NCBI RefSeq assembly: GCF_016031655.1
Contig: NZ_JACCHQ010000047.1
Span: 1 to 35,229 of the forward strand
Source of the DNA: Bradyrhizobium glycinis
GTDB taxonomy: Bacteria > Pseudomonadota > Alphaproteobacteria > Rhizobiales > Xanthobacteraceae
Reading direction: 5' to 3'
Length of the DNA: 35,229 nucleotides
The number at the start of each line of letters is the position of its first letter. The stretch's first letter is position 1. The notes beneath the pieces are model-generated. The model was not told the DNA's origin and ran no database searches. It saw only the letters and a program-made list of their open reading frames with translations. Positions 8,189 through 17,321 of the stretch are shown here, piece after piece. The position numbers and the translations under genes were made by a program.

Positions 8189-9460
8189 CTAGAGCTTCGA
8201 TAGCGAGGGATTGATCAGAATTTCCGTCCCGCCTGAAGGTGCGGGCTTCACCTGACGTACGGATTTCGGACGGCGGACGTTGATGGCAGCAGCATCAAGG
8301 GTGTTCTTGATGTGAGCCGCATAGAACTTCTCAATCATCTCTACGCTGGTCCGACAGTTCTTCGCGATCTGATAGATGTCCGCCCCCTCCATAAGCCGCA
8401 TGCAGATATAGGTATGACGCAGGCTATAGGCGGTACGAGGCTTGCCGTCCCGGTCAAGCTTGAGATTGCTACGGTCGAGCAATCGATTGAAGAGCTTGAT
8501 GTGGTTGCCTGGAAAGACAGGATCGGTCGGTTGGGGATACTGAGGAGGCAACACAGGACGGAGGTTCTTCTTCCTTTCGCGAGCCTTGCCCTGGGGCACA
8601 TACTTCGGACGAGTCAGGAGCCTCTCATACGGCAAGACGGCGCTGGGCGTGCTCTTGCAATATCCGACGCCGCGCTTGCCCCGTACCTCGATCTCAAGAA
8701 TTCTGTCGCCCTTACGCCCCTCCTCCACGATCGTGATATCGCGATGCTGAAGGTTCTTGGCTTCGTCAGGCCGGAGGCCGGTATTGCCAAGAAACAGCAC
8801 GTAGTCGTGTAACTGCTCGGCATTCCAGCGGTGGTGCGGAAGGCTGGACTTCGCATGCTCGCGGGTCATCGTGTAGAGCTGCTTGTATTCCTCCGGGCTG
8901 AACCAGGGGCGGTGCACCACCTTCCCCTGTGACTTATATGGCGGCGAGAAGTCGGGGAGATGTGCCAGCCATTCGTGCCGAATGGCCGTCTTGAGCACCT
9001 GACGGAGCGTCACGATCTCATCGTGGATGGTGCTGCGGGCCGGAGCCTTGCCGGTCCTGGAGGTCGAGATCCTGTGCACCCTGTATTCCTGGGCTTTGCC
9101 CGGAGTAATCTCGGACAATCCCATGTCGCCAAAGAACGGCAGCAGGTGGAGGCGCAGGCGTATACCGTAACCCTCGATCCATCGCTTGCTGCGGTGGCCC
9201 TCGGTGATCACTTCATATTCTTTCAAGAACTGCTCGGCCGCCTGCTTGAAGGTCTTCTCGTTCTTCTTGAGGAGGCCCGCCTTCGCTTTTCCGCGCAGTC
9301 CGAGATACCAGTCTTCAGCAAACTGCTTCGCGAGGACGAGGTCGTCCTCGCGAGTGGTCGAGCGGTATTGGCGGCCGTCAATCGAAGCAGAGCAGTGCCA
9401 GTGGCGACCGTTGCGCCTGTAAACCTGGATCAGTCCGCCTAAGAGTTCGTGCCGAGCCAT
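8189..9460 (-). CDS. int: Tyrosine recombinase / site-specific integrase
   Basis: A 423-residue phage-type integrase. Residues 1-60 resemble an arm-binding region (VYRRNGRHWHCSASIDGRQY). A SAM-like core-binding domain follows (FKQAAEQFLKEYE...; ITPGKAQEYRVHRI). The catalytic domain shows the tetrad: Arg in LFLGNTGLRPDEAKNL, His and Arg in TAYSLRHTYICMRL, and the nucleophile Tyr in VEMIEKFYAAH. The frame is open upstream to 9844, but the ATG at 9460 is preceded by a strong GGAGGT Shine-Dalgarno 5 nt away, so that start was chosen. It converges on the OLD/STAND operon. An integrase facing the cargo at one end of a module is the usual layout of small integrative elements, and the hairpins upstream (9549-9613) may belong to its attachment site. 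Confidence 0.92.
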   Translation of the reverse strand: MARHELLGGLIQVYRRNGRHWHCSASIDGRQYRSTTREDDLVLAKQFAEDWYLGLRGKAKAGLLKKNEKTFKQAAEQFLKEYEVITEGHRSKRWIEGYGIRLRLHLLPFFGDMGLSEITPGKAQEYRVHRISTSRTGKAPARSTIHDEIVTLRQVLKTAIRHEWLAHLPDFSPPYKSQGKVVHRPWFSPEEYKQLYTMTREHAKSSLPHHRWNAEQLHDYVLFLGNTGLRPDEAKNLQHRDITIVEEGRKGDRILEIEVRGKRGVGYCKSTPSAVLPYERLLTRPKYVPQGKARERKKNLRPVLPPQYPQPTDPVFPGNHIKLFNRLLDRSNLKLDRDGKPRTAYSLRHTYICMRLMEGADIYQIAKNCRTSVEMIEKFYAAHIKNTLDAAAINVRRPKSVRQVKPAPSGGTEILINPSLSKL

Positions 9461-9548
9461 CTCGCACCTCCTCAACTCAGGATAGCGCGGAACCGGCCGC
9501 CAGTCGAACCGGTGTGCTAGGCGTGTGCTAGGGCATTTACGAAAAATT

Positions 9549-9576
9549 AAAGGGTTAGGCACTCGCCTAACCCTTT
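9549..9576. repeat. Perfect 12-bp inverted repeat upstream of the integrase
   Basis: AAAGGGTTAGGC-ACTC-GCCTAACCCTTT forms a perfect 12-bp stem with a 4-nt loop, 88 bp upstream of the integrase start. On the minus strand it is followed by a T-rich run (TTAATTTTTCG), so it could terminate transcription entering the integrase, insulating it. It could equally be a recombinase arm site. Confidence 0.6.
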
Positions 9577-9595
9577 GTATTACATATGAAATTTG

Positions 9596-9613
9596 GTTGC
9601 GGGGACACGCAAC
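9596..9613. other. Candidate attachment-site hairpin next to the integrase
   Basis: GTTGCG-GGGACA-CGCAAC is a perfect 6-bp inverted repeat embedded in a TGGTTGCGGGGACACGCAAC context. TGGTTGCGGGG strings resemble the reverse complement of tRNA 3' ends, the common targets of tyrosine recombinases, but no tRNA body follows. Its place 136 bp upstream of the integrase start fits an att junction. I did not find a second copy in the window, so the assignment is tentative. Confidence 0.3.
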
Positions 9614-10486
9614 ACCCGATTCTTGCGATTGATGGAAGCGGCAATCCCACGCTTGGCCGCTTAGATAGACCATTGCCCTCTGAAGGCTGATATCAAGGAC
9701 ACTATACTTAGAAGGAGGCAGGAAAATACCCGCACAATGGCTTGAACGCCACGCTCGACGCCCGCAGAAACTCAGCGAACATCCGCGCCAGCAGTTTTGG
9801 GACAGTAGCAGCGAACAAGAGGAAAGAAGGTCGTAGTCCAGCACGATGCCCGCGGATCAGAAGTTGATGAGGGTGCTCCAGCCGCAATCACTCTCGTGAC
9901 CTCGGGGCGTAGGGTGGCGGGAAACACGAGGTTCTACGTACGCTGGGCGCCGGCAACGAGGTCGGATTCGTGCCGCGCCCGCTGCATCTACCGGAAGGGA
10001 AGCTCAGCGCCGGCAACTCCTCGGTCCATATCCTGATGGATCGCGTCGAAACCATCGACCGTGAGATCGGCAGCCCATTTGGTTGGTTATTCTTGATCAC
10101 CCATGGTAATCGGGTTGGGGCCAGAGGTTGGTCAAGCGATCGCCAAGGGCCTGCATGCCCAGCGTGTGGTCTTAGCCGATCGGGATGCGCGCGTGCTGCT
10201 GCGCTGGGCCGAACGCTTGCGGGTTCCGATAGGACATCGGTGATGGCCGGAACCTGGTAGAGGTTGGTCTCGTTGTCGCGCTCCAAGCCTTTTGCATCGA
10301 GATCGCCGCCCGCAGCAGCTACCCTACCGGCTAGTAGCGCGGTCTGGCCTCCTTCGCTCGGTCCGGTATTAAAGGTGGCAAGATCCTGTTTCACTCAGCG
10401 CTGACGCTCCGGGATTTCATCGCCTGCGCCGCGCAATCTCGTCGGCGACTGTGCTCGAGGCGCGTAAAAGTCGCTCATGAAGGGTC
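9614..10486. other. No supportable intact gene; probable decayed DNA
   Basis: Open frames here are short, overlap on both strands and show no family motif. The only suggestive stretch is plus-strand 10103-10240, reading MVIGLGPEVGQAIAKGLHAQ then RVVLADRDAR before a stop. This vaguely resembles the N-terminal Rossmann segment of a short-chain dehydrogenase and could be a fragment. Nothing else is recognised. Confidence 0.4.
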
Positions 10487-10833
10487 TCAAACATGTCGAG
10501 AATCATCATTGGGTTCATTCCTGCCCTCTTCGATGGCCTCGGCAACCAGTTCGTCGAGAGGCGTTTCCGTCAATTGACCTTTCTCGAGAAGGTATTCATA
10601 TAGCCCGTCATTGCTAGGCTGCGGTTGGATGCGGCCGTCGGAGTTGCACCAAACCCCGAATGTCTGATGCCCCATAACGGCTTGCTCGACCACCTCCGCC
10701 CCAGTGGGATCAGCGTACCCCACGGCTCGTCCTCCTCATCGACGAATCCTGCCACGTACATCTGTTGCTCCTCAGCGTCTTCATCGCGAGGGCGGAAGAA
10801 CGGTGTGAGGACGATTTGAGAGGGTTTTGCCAT
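10487..10833 (-). pseudogene. Hypothetical small acidic protein, single-base frameshift
   Basis: Two overlapping minus-strand frames join into one sensible protein of about 115 residues. The first starts at ATG 10833 (MAKPSQIVLTPFFRPRDEDA), preceded by GGAGAG, and runs to EDEPWG. The second continues as GYADPTGAEVVEQAVMGHQT and ends EGRNEPNDDSRHV. The switch falls in a GGGG run near 10718, where one missing G would restore the frame. The protein is acidic, has no recognised domain, and its function is unknown. The frameshift may be real decay or a base-calling error in a homopolymer. Confidence 0.45.
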
Positions 10834-11032
10834 AACAATCTCTCCAGGGGGCTCAAGCACAGTTGCATCAGTACATGGCAGCATCAGGGCCTGCGCCGAA
10901 CACGCTGGATCATGCAAGAATGCAAACTGTACGAGCTGCTGGCGGCGCCCGTCGAATTAACACCTATGGCTCAAAGAACCGCCACTATTTCGAGCGCGGC
11001 CGCCGCTTGCGAGGAGACCCGCCCCATTCGAC

Positions 11033-12228
11033 TTATTCTCCCCCCTCGTAGAACAGCTCCAGCGGCAGGCCCACTAAGGCCTTTCCGATCCAGTCGCGCG
11101 CGATGACATTGGACGGACCCATCGCAATCGCCGCGCGCGCGTCGCGATAGGTCCGTTCGATCGGCCCGCGGTGATAGCCGTAGCCGCCTGTCACCGTCAG
11201 CGCCGTCGCCGCAACCTTGTTGGCGACCTCAGCGGCGTGCACCTTGAACTCGGTCAGCGGGATCAGGATCTCGCTTTGCGGCTTTCCGGCGCGCCAGAGC
11301 ACGTCGAGCTTGGCTGCGAGTTCGTTGCGCCACGGCCGCAACGTCTCAACCAGCACCTTGGCCGCGCCAAGTTCCTGGCGGATCGCCTGATAGTCGGAGA
11401 GACTCTTGTTCTTGTCCTTGTGGATGAAGCTCGTGGTGTGGGCGATCGCAGCGTTCAAGGCGCCGCGCGCGACCCCTTCCCAGACCGCGCCAAGCCCAAT
11501 CAGATAGACCGGCGAAACGCCGTCATAAATGATTTCCTTGCCCTGCCCTTCGGCGCCGAGCCGGTCGCGTTGCGGCACCCGCACATTGCTGTAGCGAATC
11601 GGGCCGGAGTGGTTGGCGCGCACGCCGAGCGCATCCCAGGGCCGAGACTCGATCCCCTCCGCCTTGCCGTCGACGATGAAGAAGATGATGTCGGCCTGGT
11701 CCTTGGCACCAGGCGTGCGGGTCTGCACCACATAATAATCGGCCTGGCCCGAACTCGTCGTGAACGATTTCTCGGCGTTGACGCGGTAGTCTTCGCCGTC
11801 GCGTGACGCTTCGGCAAATTATACCACCAGTGGCCGCCGGTGGCGCGTTCGCTGGTCGAATATGTGCCGAGCAGGCTGCCATTGCTTGCCTTCAGCCAGC
11901 GCTCCTTCTGGTCGGTGTTTCCGAACAGGTTGATCGTCTGTGCCGCGCCGACATGCATGACATAGACGAGGCCGGTGGATGCATCGGCCTGCCCGATCCG
12001 GTAGGCAGCCTCGGCGAAATCCAGGTGGCCGAGGCCGAGCCCGCCGAACTGGGTTTCGTTCAGCACGCCGGTCCAGCCGGCCTCCGCCAACGCGCGAAGA
12101 TTCTCGCGTGGAAAGCGGCTCTCGCGGTCGTTACGGTCGGCATTCACCTTCACGGTCGCGTCGATGGCGGCACCGAGCCTGGCATAAGCGTCGTCGTCGA
12201 TCTTGCGCGCGAGATTGTCGTTGGCCAT
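11033..12228 (-). pseudogene. Acyl-CoA-dehydrogenase-like flavoprotein (DszC/SfnB-type), frameshifted
   Basis: The N-terminal part (MANDNLARKIDDDAYARLGA; LAEAGWTGVLNETQFGGLG; YRIGQADASTGLVYVMHVGA) runs in one frame to GTYSTSERATGGHWWYN. The rest (RDGEDYRVNAEKSFTTSSGQ; GVRANHSGPIRYSNVRVP; VTGGYGYHRGPIERTYRDAR) runs in another; the switch is near 11820. Together they make a normal-length (about 398-residue) acyl-CoA-dehydrogenase-fold protein. With SfnG at the head of the same operon, the likeliest role is that of SfnB or DszC-like flavoproteins in organosulfur oxidation; this is inference from context. The ATG at 12228 has GGAG 6 nt upstream, better than the in-frame ATG at 12234. It is last in the operon, 19 bp after livF. 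A single-base indel could be real decay or sequencing error. Confidence 0.75.
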
Positions 12229-12247
12229 AGTCATCTCCGGGTTGCAG

Positions 12248-13036
12248 TCATGCGACAGCCTCTGTCGGCTGCCTCCGGCTTAGATCGCCCTGCGACGATC
12301 CGCCGAGATAATGTGTCTTGATGTCGGCGCGCTGGCGCAGCTCGGACGCCGCGCCGGCCAGCACGCTGCGCCCGTTCTCGAGCACCACCGCGTGATCGGA
12401 AAAGCGTAGCGCCACCGTCGAGTTCTGCTCGGCGACCAGGATCGACAGCCCCTGCTCGCGGTTGAGCTGCTTCAGCGCGCGAAAAATTCCCTCGACGACG
12501 AGCGGCGCGAGCCCCATCGACGGCTCGTCGAGTACCAGAAGCCGCGGACGCGACATCAAGGCGCGGCCGATCGCCGTCATCTGCTGCTCTCCGCCCGAGG
12601 TCAGACCGGCCGGCGAGCGGCGATGCTCCTTCAGGCGCGGAAACAGCGCGTAGACCCGGTCGAGATCTGCGACGATCTCTGCCCGCCGCGCATCGCGCCC
12701 CATCGCGCCGGTGATGAGGTTCTCTTCCACCGTCAGCGAGGCAAAGCAGCGCCGCCCCTCGAGCACCGGCACGAGACCGGCGCGCACCAGTGTCGCCGCC
12801 GATATGCCTGCAACGTCGCGGCCGTCGAACACGATACGGCCGGCGGTGATGTGGCCGCGGCGGGCGGAGAGCAGCGCCGAAACCGCCTGCAGCGTGGTCG
12901 ATTTGCCGGCGCCGTTGGCGCCGAGCACGGCCACGATTTCGCCGCGCCGCACTGCGAGGGATACATCGCTGACCGCCGCGATCGCGTGATTATAGGTGGC
13001 GGCCAGCCCCTCGACCGCGAGCAGAATTTCACTCAT
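12248..13036 (-). CDS. livF: Branched-chain amino acid-type ABC transporter ATPase (LivF)
   Basis: This 262-residue ABC ATPase has Walker A GANGAGKST, the Q-loop-region sequence GLVPVLEGRRCFASLTVEEN typical of LivF (compare 'vpegRriFp.LTV.eNL'), signature SGGEQQMTAIGRAL, Walker B LLVLDEPSMGLAP, and a switch histidine replaced by Q in ILVAEQNS, as usual for LivF. It powers one half of a LivFGHM-K importer. It lies 60 bp after the binding-protein gene and 19 bp before the flavoprotein gene. Substrate is not readable from the ATPase; the operon context points to an organosulfur compound rather than an amino acid. Confidence 0.9.
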   Translation of the reverse strand: MSEILLAVEGLAATYNHAIAAVSDVSLAVRRGEIVAVLGANGAGKSTTLQAVSALLSARRGHITAGRIVFDGRDVAGISAATLVRAGLVPVLEGRRCFASLTVEENLITGAMGRDARRAEIVADLDRVYALFPRLKEHRRSPAGLTSGGEQQMTAIGRALMSRPRLLVLDEPSMGLAPLVVEGIFRALKQLNREQGLSILVAEQNSTVALRFSDHAVVLENGRSVLAGAASELRQRADIKTHYLGGSSQGDLSRRQPTEAVA

Positions 13037-13096
13037 CTGTTGATCCGTGGCGTTGAAGGCCGCGGGAGCCGGAAGGCTCCCGCACCTGTCGCAGCA

Positions 13097-14428
13097 TCAG
13101 TTGCTGACCGCTTCGTCGCCGGAGGTCCGCACCTTGATGCCGCGCTCCTTTGCATAAGCGGCGGCGGACTTCTCGATGATCGGACGAAGGAAGGCCCAAT
13201 CCGGCGCGATCCACCCCGAGACCACCTTCCATTGGCCGCCGTCCCACCGCTGGAACGTGACGCGACCATCGCCTTCGTGGTTGTCCCAGGTGACGTTGAT
13301 TGAATGGAACAGATCCTTGGCGCCGAGCGCTTCGACCCGCGCCGGATCGAGCTGCAAATGCTCAAAGCCCCAGCGCACCTCGTCACCGGTCAGAGTCCGA
13401 TTGCCGAACTTCTTCTGCGCGATCCTGATCGCCTCCACATTGAGGATGCCGTTCACGATTCCCAGATTGTGATAGACGCTGCCGATCCGCTTTTTGTCGT
13501 CGAGGTTGCCCTTGCCGGCGCCGTAGACCGTCTTGATCACGTCTTGGAGCACCGGATATTGTTCGCCGGAGGCCTGCGTGGTGATCGCGATGTAACCCTT
13601 GGCGGCATCGCCGGCCGGGATCACGTCTTCCTCGGAGTTGGACCAGACGTTGCCGATGATGTGGTCGGCGGGAAAACCGACCTTTTGCGCGGTCTTCAGC
13701 GCCACCGGATTCATCACGCCCCAGCCGCGCAGCACCACGTAGTCGGGCTTCGCTCGTCGGATCGACAGCCATTGCGATTGCTGCTCGTTGCCGGGATGCG
13801 GTACCTCGATCTGCTCCAGGCTGAACTGATATTTGTCCGCCAGCAGCTTGTAGATCGGAATGGTTTCCTTGCCGTAGGGCGAGCCGTGATAGAGCACGAC
13901 GAGCTTCTTGCCCTTCAGCTTGTCGACGCCGCCCTCGCGGCTCGCAATGTAGTTCACGATTCCCGAGGTCTCGCTGTAGGGATTGAGCAGCAGCGGGAAG
14001 ACGTAGGGAAACACGCGGCCGTCGGTCGAATCGGTGCGGCCGTGATTGATGGTGATAAGCGGCACCTTGTCCTTGGTGAGGCGGTCGATCATGGCGTAGG
14101 CGATGCCGAGGGACAGTGGATTCCAGGCAGCGACCCCTGGCCGTCCCTTCAGCCGCTCATAGACCTCGACGCCGCGCTCGACCTCGTACTGGGTCTCGCC
14201 CTCGTCCCAGGTCAGCTTGACGCCGTTGACGCCGCCGTCGCGGATGTTGATCAGGTTGAGATAGTCGATGAAGCCGCCGAAGAAGCCGGTGCCGCCGGCC
14301 GCATAGGGGCCGACCCGGTAGCTTTGCAGGGGAAAGAACTGCTCATCGGCCCGGGCGACAGGTAGCCCGACCAGCACCGAGGCGACCGCCGCGGCGAAAG
14401 TCAACTTCAGATATCTCGATCTCATCAT
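13097..14428 (-). CDS. Liv-type ABC transporter substrate-binding protein
   Basis: A 443-residue periplasmic binding protein of the peripla_BP_6 / LivK class. It starts with a Sec signal (MMRSRYLKLTFAAAVASVLV, cleavage after ARA near residue 27), then DEQFFPLQSYRVGPYAAGG. It contains the class features GGVNGVKLTWDEGETQYE, a segment around GRPGVAAWNPLSLGIAYA, and ADHIIGNVWSNSEEDV. The open frame extends upstream into livM because of a frameshift there, so a longer start is not credible. I chose the first of two adjacent ATGs at 14428 because GGAGAG lies 7 nt upstream; an ATG at 14458 overlapping the livM stop (ATGA) is an alternative. It presumably captures the sulfone or sulfonate substrate of the operon. 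At 443 residues it is longer than LivK (about 370), resembling the urea/amide-type binding proteins. Confidence 0.85.
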   Translation of the reverse strand: MMRSRYLKLTFAAAVASVLVGLPVARADEQFFPLQSYRVGPYAAGGTGFFGGFIDYLNLINIRDGGVNGVKLTWDEGETQYEVERGVEVYERLKGRPGVAAWNPLSLGIAYAMIDRLTKDKVPLITINHGRTDSTDGRVFPYVFPLLLNPYSETSGIVNYIASREGGVDKLKGKKLVVLYHGSPYGKETIPIYKLLADKYQFSLEQIEVPHPGNEQQSQWLSIRRAKPDYVVLRGWGVMNPVALKTAQKVGFPADHIIGNVWSNSEEDVIPAGDAAKGYIAITTQASGEQYPVLQDVIKTVYGAGKGNLDDKKRIGSVYHNLGIVNGILNVEAIRIAQKKFGNRTLTGDEVRWGFEHLQLDPARVEALGAKDLFHSINVTWDNHEGDGRVTFQRWDGGQWKVVSGWIAPDWAFLRPIIEKSAAAYAKERGIKVRTSGDEAVSN

Positions 14429-14454
14429 CCTCAGTCTCTCCAGTGGTGCGAAAT

Positions 14455-15488
14455 TCATGTGTTGCGCGCGGCGGTCGGCCTCGTGACGGCCGCCCAGAGC
14501 CGGTCCCACAGCGCGATCAGGCCGCGGGGTTCGGCAATCAGGAATGCGATGATGAACGCGCCGACCACGATGCGCTGGCTCATCTCCAGCACGCCCCACG
14601 CCGCCGAGCAGGGCCGCGCTGGCGCGTGACAGGATCAGCGGGAACACCACGATGAAGGCGGCGCCGAGAAACGCGCCGCGCAGCGAGGCCAACCCGCCGA
14701 TGATGATGATGAACAGGATCTGGAACGAACGATCGAGATTGAAGCCGGCCGGCTCGACCGTGCGCAGATAGGCGAAGGCCCACAGCACCCCGGCAATGCC
14801 GATCAGGAACGAGGAGACGCCGAACGCCAGCAGCTTGGTACGCAGCAGCGGCACGCCGATCACCTTCAACGAGCTCATGATCCCGCACCGCGACGAAGTT
14901 GCGGCCGCTCTGCGAGCGCAGCAGCCGCAAGGTCAGGAACGTCGCGACCGTCACAACGCTCAGCGAGAACACGTAGCGCCCCGCCGGGCTGGTGAACGAC
15001 AGACCGGCCACGCTGAGCACGGGAGCGTCGATCACGCCGGATGGATTGTCGTTGGAGAACCAGCCGAACTTGGTGAGCGCACATTGCACGAAGAATTGCA
15101 CGGCCAAGGTCGAGACCGCGAGATAGAACCCGCGCAGGCGCAGGCTTGGCAAGCCGAACACGATGCCGATTGCGGCCGCGATGAAGCCGGCGAGCACCAG
15201 ATCGACGAGCAGCGGGAGCTCCGGCAGCCGGAGGTGAAGATTATAGGTGGCGTAGGCGCCGACCGCGAGAAAGGCGGCGGAGCCCAGCGACACCTGGCCG
15301 GCATAGCCGGTGAGAACGTTGAGCCCGACGGCGGCGAGCGCCAGCGCCAGAAACGGTGTCAGCACAGCATCCAGCAGGTAGTCCGAACTGACCAGCGGAA
15401 TGACGCCAAACGCAACCACCGCCGCGACAGCGATCGCGATGGTCCGTACGCCGGGCGCGCGCTCTCCTGTCGATGGTGCTGCGCTCAT
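14455..15488 (-). pseudogene. livM: Branched-chain amino acid-type ABC permease LivM, two frameshifts
   Basis: Three frames combine into one LivM. Frame 1 from ATG 15488 includes LNVLTGYAGQVSLGSAAFLA (the LivM hallmark) and SQSGRNFVAVRDHE. Frame 2 (from about 14870) continues KVIGVPLLRTKLLAFGVSSF and FQILFIIIIGGLASLRGAFL. Frame 3 (from about 14597) ends GVLEMSQRIVVGAFIIAFLI and AEPRGLIALWDRLW, with its stop at 14455 overlapping an ATG (ATGA). All conserved segments are present and ordered, so the gene is either freshly inactivated or the two indels are sequence errors. If real, the importer lacks one of its two permeases. It lies 4 bp downstream of livH. Confidence 0.82.
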
Positions 15489-15492
15489 CGCC

Positions 15493-16383
15493 CTAGACCC
15501 TCTCGACCAGCTTCTGCCCGAACAGCCCCGCCGGCCGTACCAAGAGCAGCACCGGCGCGACGACATAGGCGGCCCAGGCCTCGATGCCGCCGCCGAACAA
15601 CGGCCCGACATAGACTTCGGCAAGCTTTTCGATGGCGCCAATCAAAAGCCCGCCGATGATCGCGCCGGCAATCGAGTCGAACCCTCCCAGCACCAACACC
15701 GGCAGCGCCTTCAACACCACGAGCGACAGCGAGAACTGCACGCCGAGACGCGCGCCCCACAACAGTCCTGCGATTAGCGCGACGATGCCGGAAGCCGTCC
15801 ACACACTGGCCCAGACCCGCGGCAGGCGGAGCCCGACGGCCAGCGCCGCAAACGGATCATCGGCGACGGCGCGGAACGAGAGCCCGGTCCGCGTGTAGCG
15901 GAAAAACAGCGCGAACAGCACCACCAGGCTTCCCGCGACCACTGCTGCGAACAGGTCGAAGCGGCTGATGAAGACGCCGGCGATATCCAGCGGAACGTCG
16001 CTAACCCCGATATCGAGACCGTGAACCTGCGTGCCCCACAACAGCTGCGCCGCGCCCTCGATCACGTAGGACAGCCCGAGCGTTGCCATGAACAGGGTGA
16101 TTGGCGGCTGGTTGACGAGCTGCCGGAGCACCGTGCGCTCGACGACCACACCCAGCACTACCATGATCGCCAGAGTGATCAGAAACGCGAGCGGAAACGA
16201 GACCCCACGCTCGACCAGGCTGACGAAGGTCAGCGCTGCGAACAGCAGCATCGCGCCCTGCGCGATGTTGAGCACGCCCGAGGTCTTGTAGATCAGCACG
16301 AAGCCGATCGCGACCAGCGAGTACATCACGCCCGACAGCAGACCGCCGACGAGCACCTCGATCAGAAACCGATAATCGAACAT
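15493..16383 (-). CDS. livH: Branched-chain amino acid-type ABC permease LivH
   Basis: A 296-residue, highly hydrophobic inner-membrane permease. It has the LivH motifs LLSGVMYSLVAIGFVLIYKT, SGVLNIAQGAMLLF, RYTRTGLSFRAVADDP (cytoplasmic loop contacting the ATPase) and VLGGFDSIAGAIIGGLLIGA near the C-terminus. About eight transmembrane segments are apparent. Start at ATG 16383 shares a base with the livG stop codon, so livG-livH translation is coupled. Forms the membrane channel with LivM, whose gene here is frameshifted. Confidence 0.9.
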   Translation of the reverse strand: MFDYRFLIEVLVGGLLSGVMYSLVAIGFVLIYKTSGVLNIAQGAMLLFAALTFVSLVERGVSFPLAFLITLAIMVVLGVVVERTVLRQLVNQPPITLFMATLGLSYVIEGAAQLLWGTQVHGLDIGVSDVPLDIAGVFISRFDLFAAVVAGSLVVLFALFFRYTRTGLSFRAVADDPFAALAVGLRLPRVWASVWTASGIVALIAGLLWGARLGVQFSLSLVVLKALPVLVLGGFDSIAGAIIGGLLIGAIEKLAEVYVGPLFGGGIEAWAAYVVAPVLLLVRPAGLFGQKLVERV

Positions 16384-17321
16384 CAGACCGCGAGCTCCAT
16401 GACGTCCTGATGCGCGACGCCGAGATAGGCGTCGATCACGGCCTGATCGGATCTCACCTCGTCGGGCGTGGCGTCGGCGATCTTGCGGCCGTTGTCGAGC
16501 ACCGCGACGCGGTCGGACAATCCCAGCACAACGGCGATGTCGTGCTCGATCAGCACGATGGTGGCGCCGTAGCTGTCGCGGGCATTGCGCACGTGCTCGG
16601 ACAATTCGCGCTTCTCGCTCAACGTGACACCAGCGAACGGCTCGTCCAGCAGCAGCAGCATCGGCCGCGAGACCAGGGCCCGCGCCAGCTCGACCCGCTT
16701 CTGCAGGCCATAGGGCAAGGTTCCGGCGGCGCGCTCACGGACATCGCGAAGGTGCAGGAAGCCAATGACATCCTCGGCGGCGGCGCGGTTTTCCGCCTCG
16801 ATCCGGCGCGCCAGCGGCGAGCCTATGATCTGGCGCAGGAAACCGGCGCGCACGCGATGCGCGAGCCCCATCAGGACATTGTCGAACACCGACAGCCCCT
16901 TGAAGATCGCAAGGTTCTGGAACGTGCGCGCGACGCCGTGCGCGGCCAGGTGCACCGTCGGCACCTGGGTGAACGCGCGCTCGCCGAGCCACACCCGGCC
17001 GCGGTCGGGCCGATAGAGCCCGCTGATAACGTTGAGCAGCGAGCTCTTGCCGGCGCCATTGGGCCCGATGACCGCGCGGATTTCGCCCGGCGCGACCTCC
17101 AGATCAACGTCGCGCAGCGCCGCGACGCCACCGAATTTCAGCGCGATATCGGTCAACGCAAGCACCGGCCGTGCCGCACGATCTGCGGCCGGCGCGAGCA
17201 CCCGATCGTCGGCATCGGCAATCGCCGTTGCGCGCGCCTGTCGTTGCGCTGGAGCAGCCTCCAGCGCAAGGACACCGGCATTCGTCGCCATCGCGGTCAC
17301 CTCGCCAAAACTCCCGTTCAC
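16383..17321 (-). CDS. livG: Branched-chain amino acid-type ABC transporter ATPase (LivG)
   Basis: A 312-residue ABC ATPase with Walker A GPNGAGKSS, the LivG-typical VARTFQNLAIFKGLSVFDNV, signature LPYGLQKRVELARAL, Walker B LLLLDEPFAGVT, and switch His in VLIEHDIAVVLGLSDRVAVL. It carries an unusual 50-residue Ala-rich N-terminal extension before the ABC core (LALTDIALKFGGVAALRDVD). The extension ends where most LivG proteins begin, so an internal start such as ATG 17291 is possible. ATG 17321 is favoured because it overlaps the sfnG stop (ATGA, 17318-17321). In the signature helix, YGLQ replaces the canonical SGGQ, as normal in LivG. Confidence 0.9.
   Translation of the reverse strand: MNGSFGEVTAMATNAGVLALEAAPAQRQARATAIADADDRVLAPAADRAARPVLALTDIALKFGGVAALRDVDLEVAPGEIRAVIGPNGAGKSSLLNVISGLYRPDRGRVWLGERAFTQVPTVHLAAHGVARTFQNLAIFKGLSVFDNVLMGLAHRVRAGFLRQIIGSPLARRIEAENRAAAEDVIGFLHLRDVRERAAGTLPYGLQKRVELARALVSRPMLLLLDEPFAGVTLSEKRELSEHVRNARDSYGATIVLIEHDIAVVLGLSDRVAVLDNGRKIADATPDEVRSDQAVIDAYLGVAHQDVMELAV

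Noticed and set aside
9596..9640. A tRNA gene at the putative attachment site
   Set aside because: Only a tRNA-end-like string is present; no cloverleaf, T-arm or anticodon arm could be built.
8189..9844. A 551-residue integrase starting at 9844
   Set aside because: The upstream 128 residues are not integrase-like and include the hairpin region; GGAGGT before ATG 9460 marks the start.
13097..14878. A 593-residue permease-binding-protein fusion
   Set aside because: It is created by frameshifts in livM. The binding protein has its own signal peptide and ribosome binding site at 14428.
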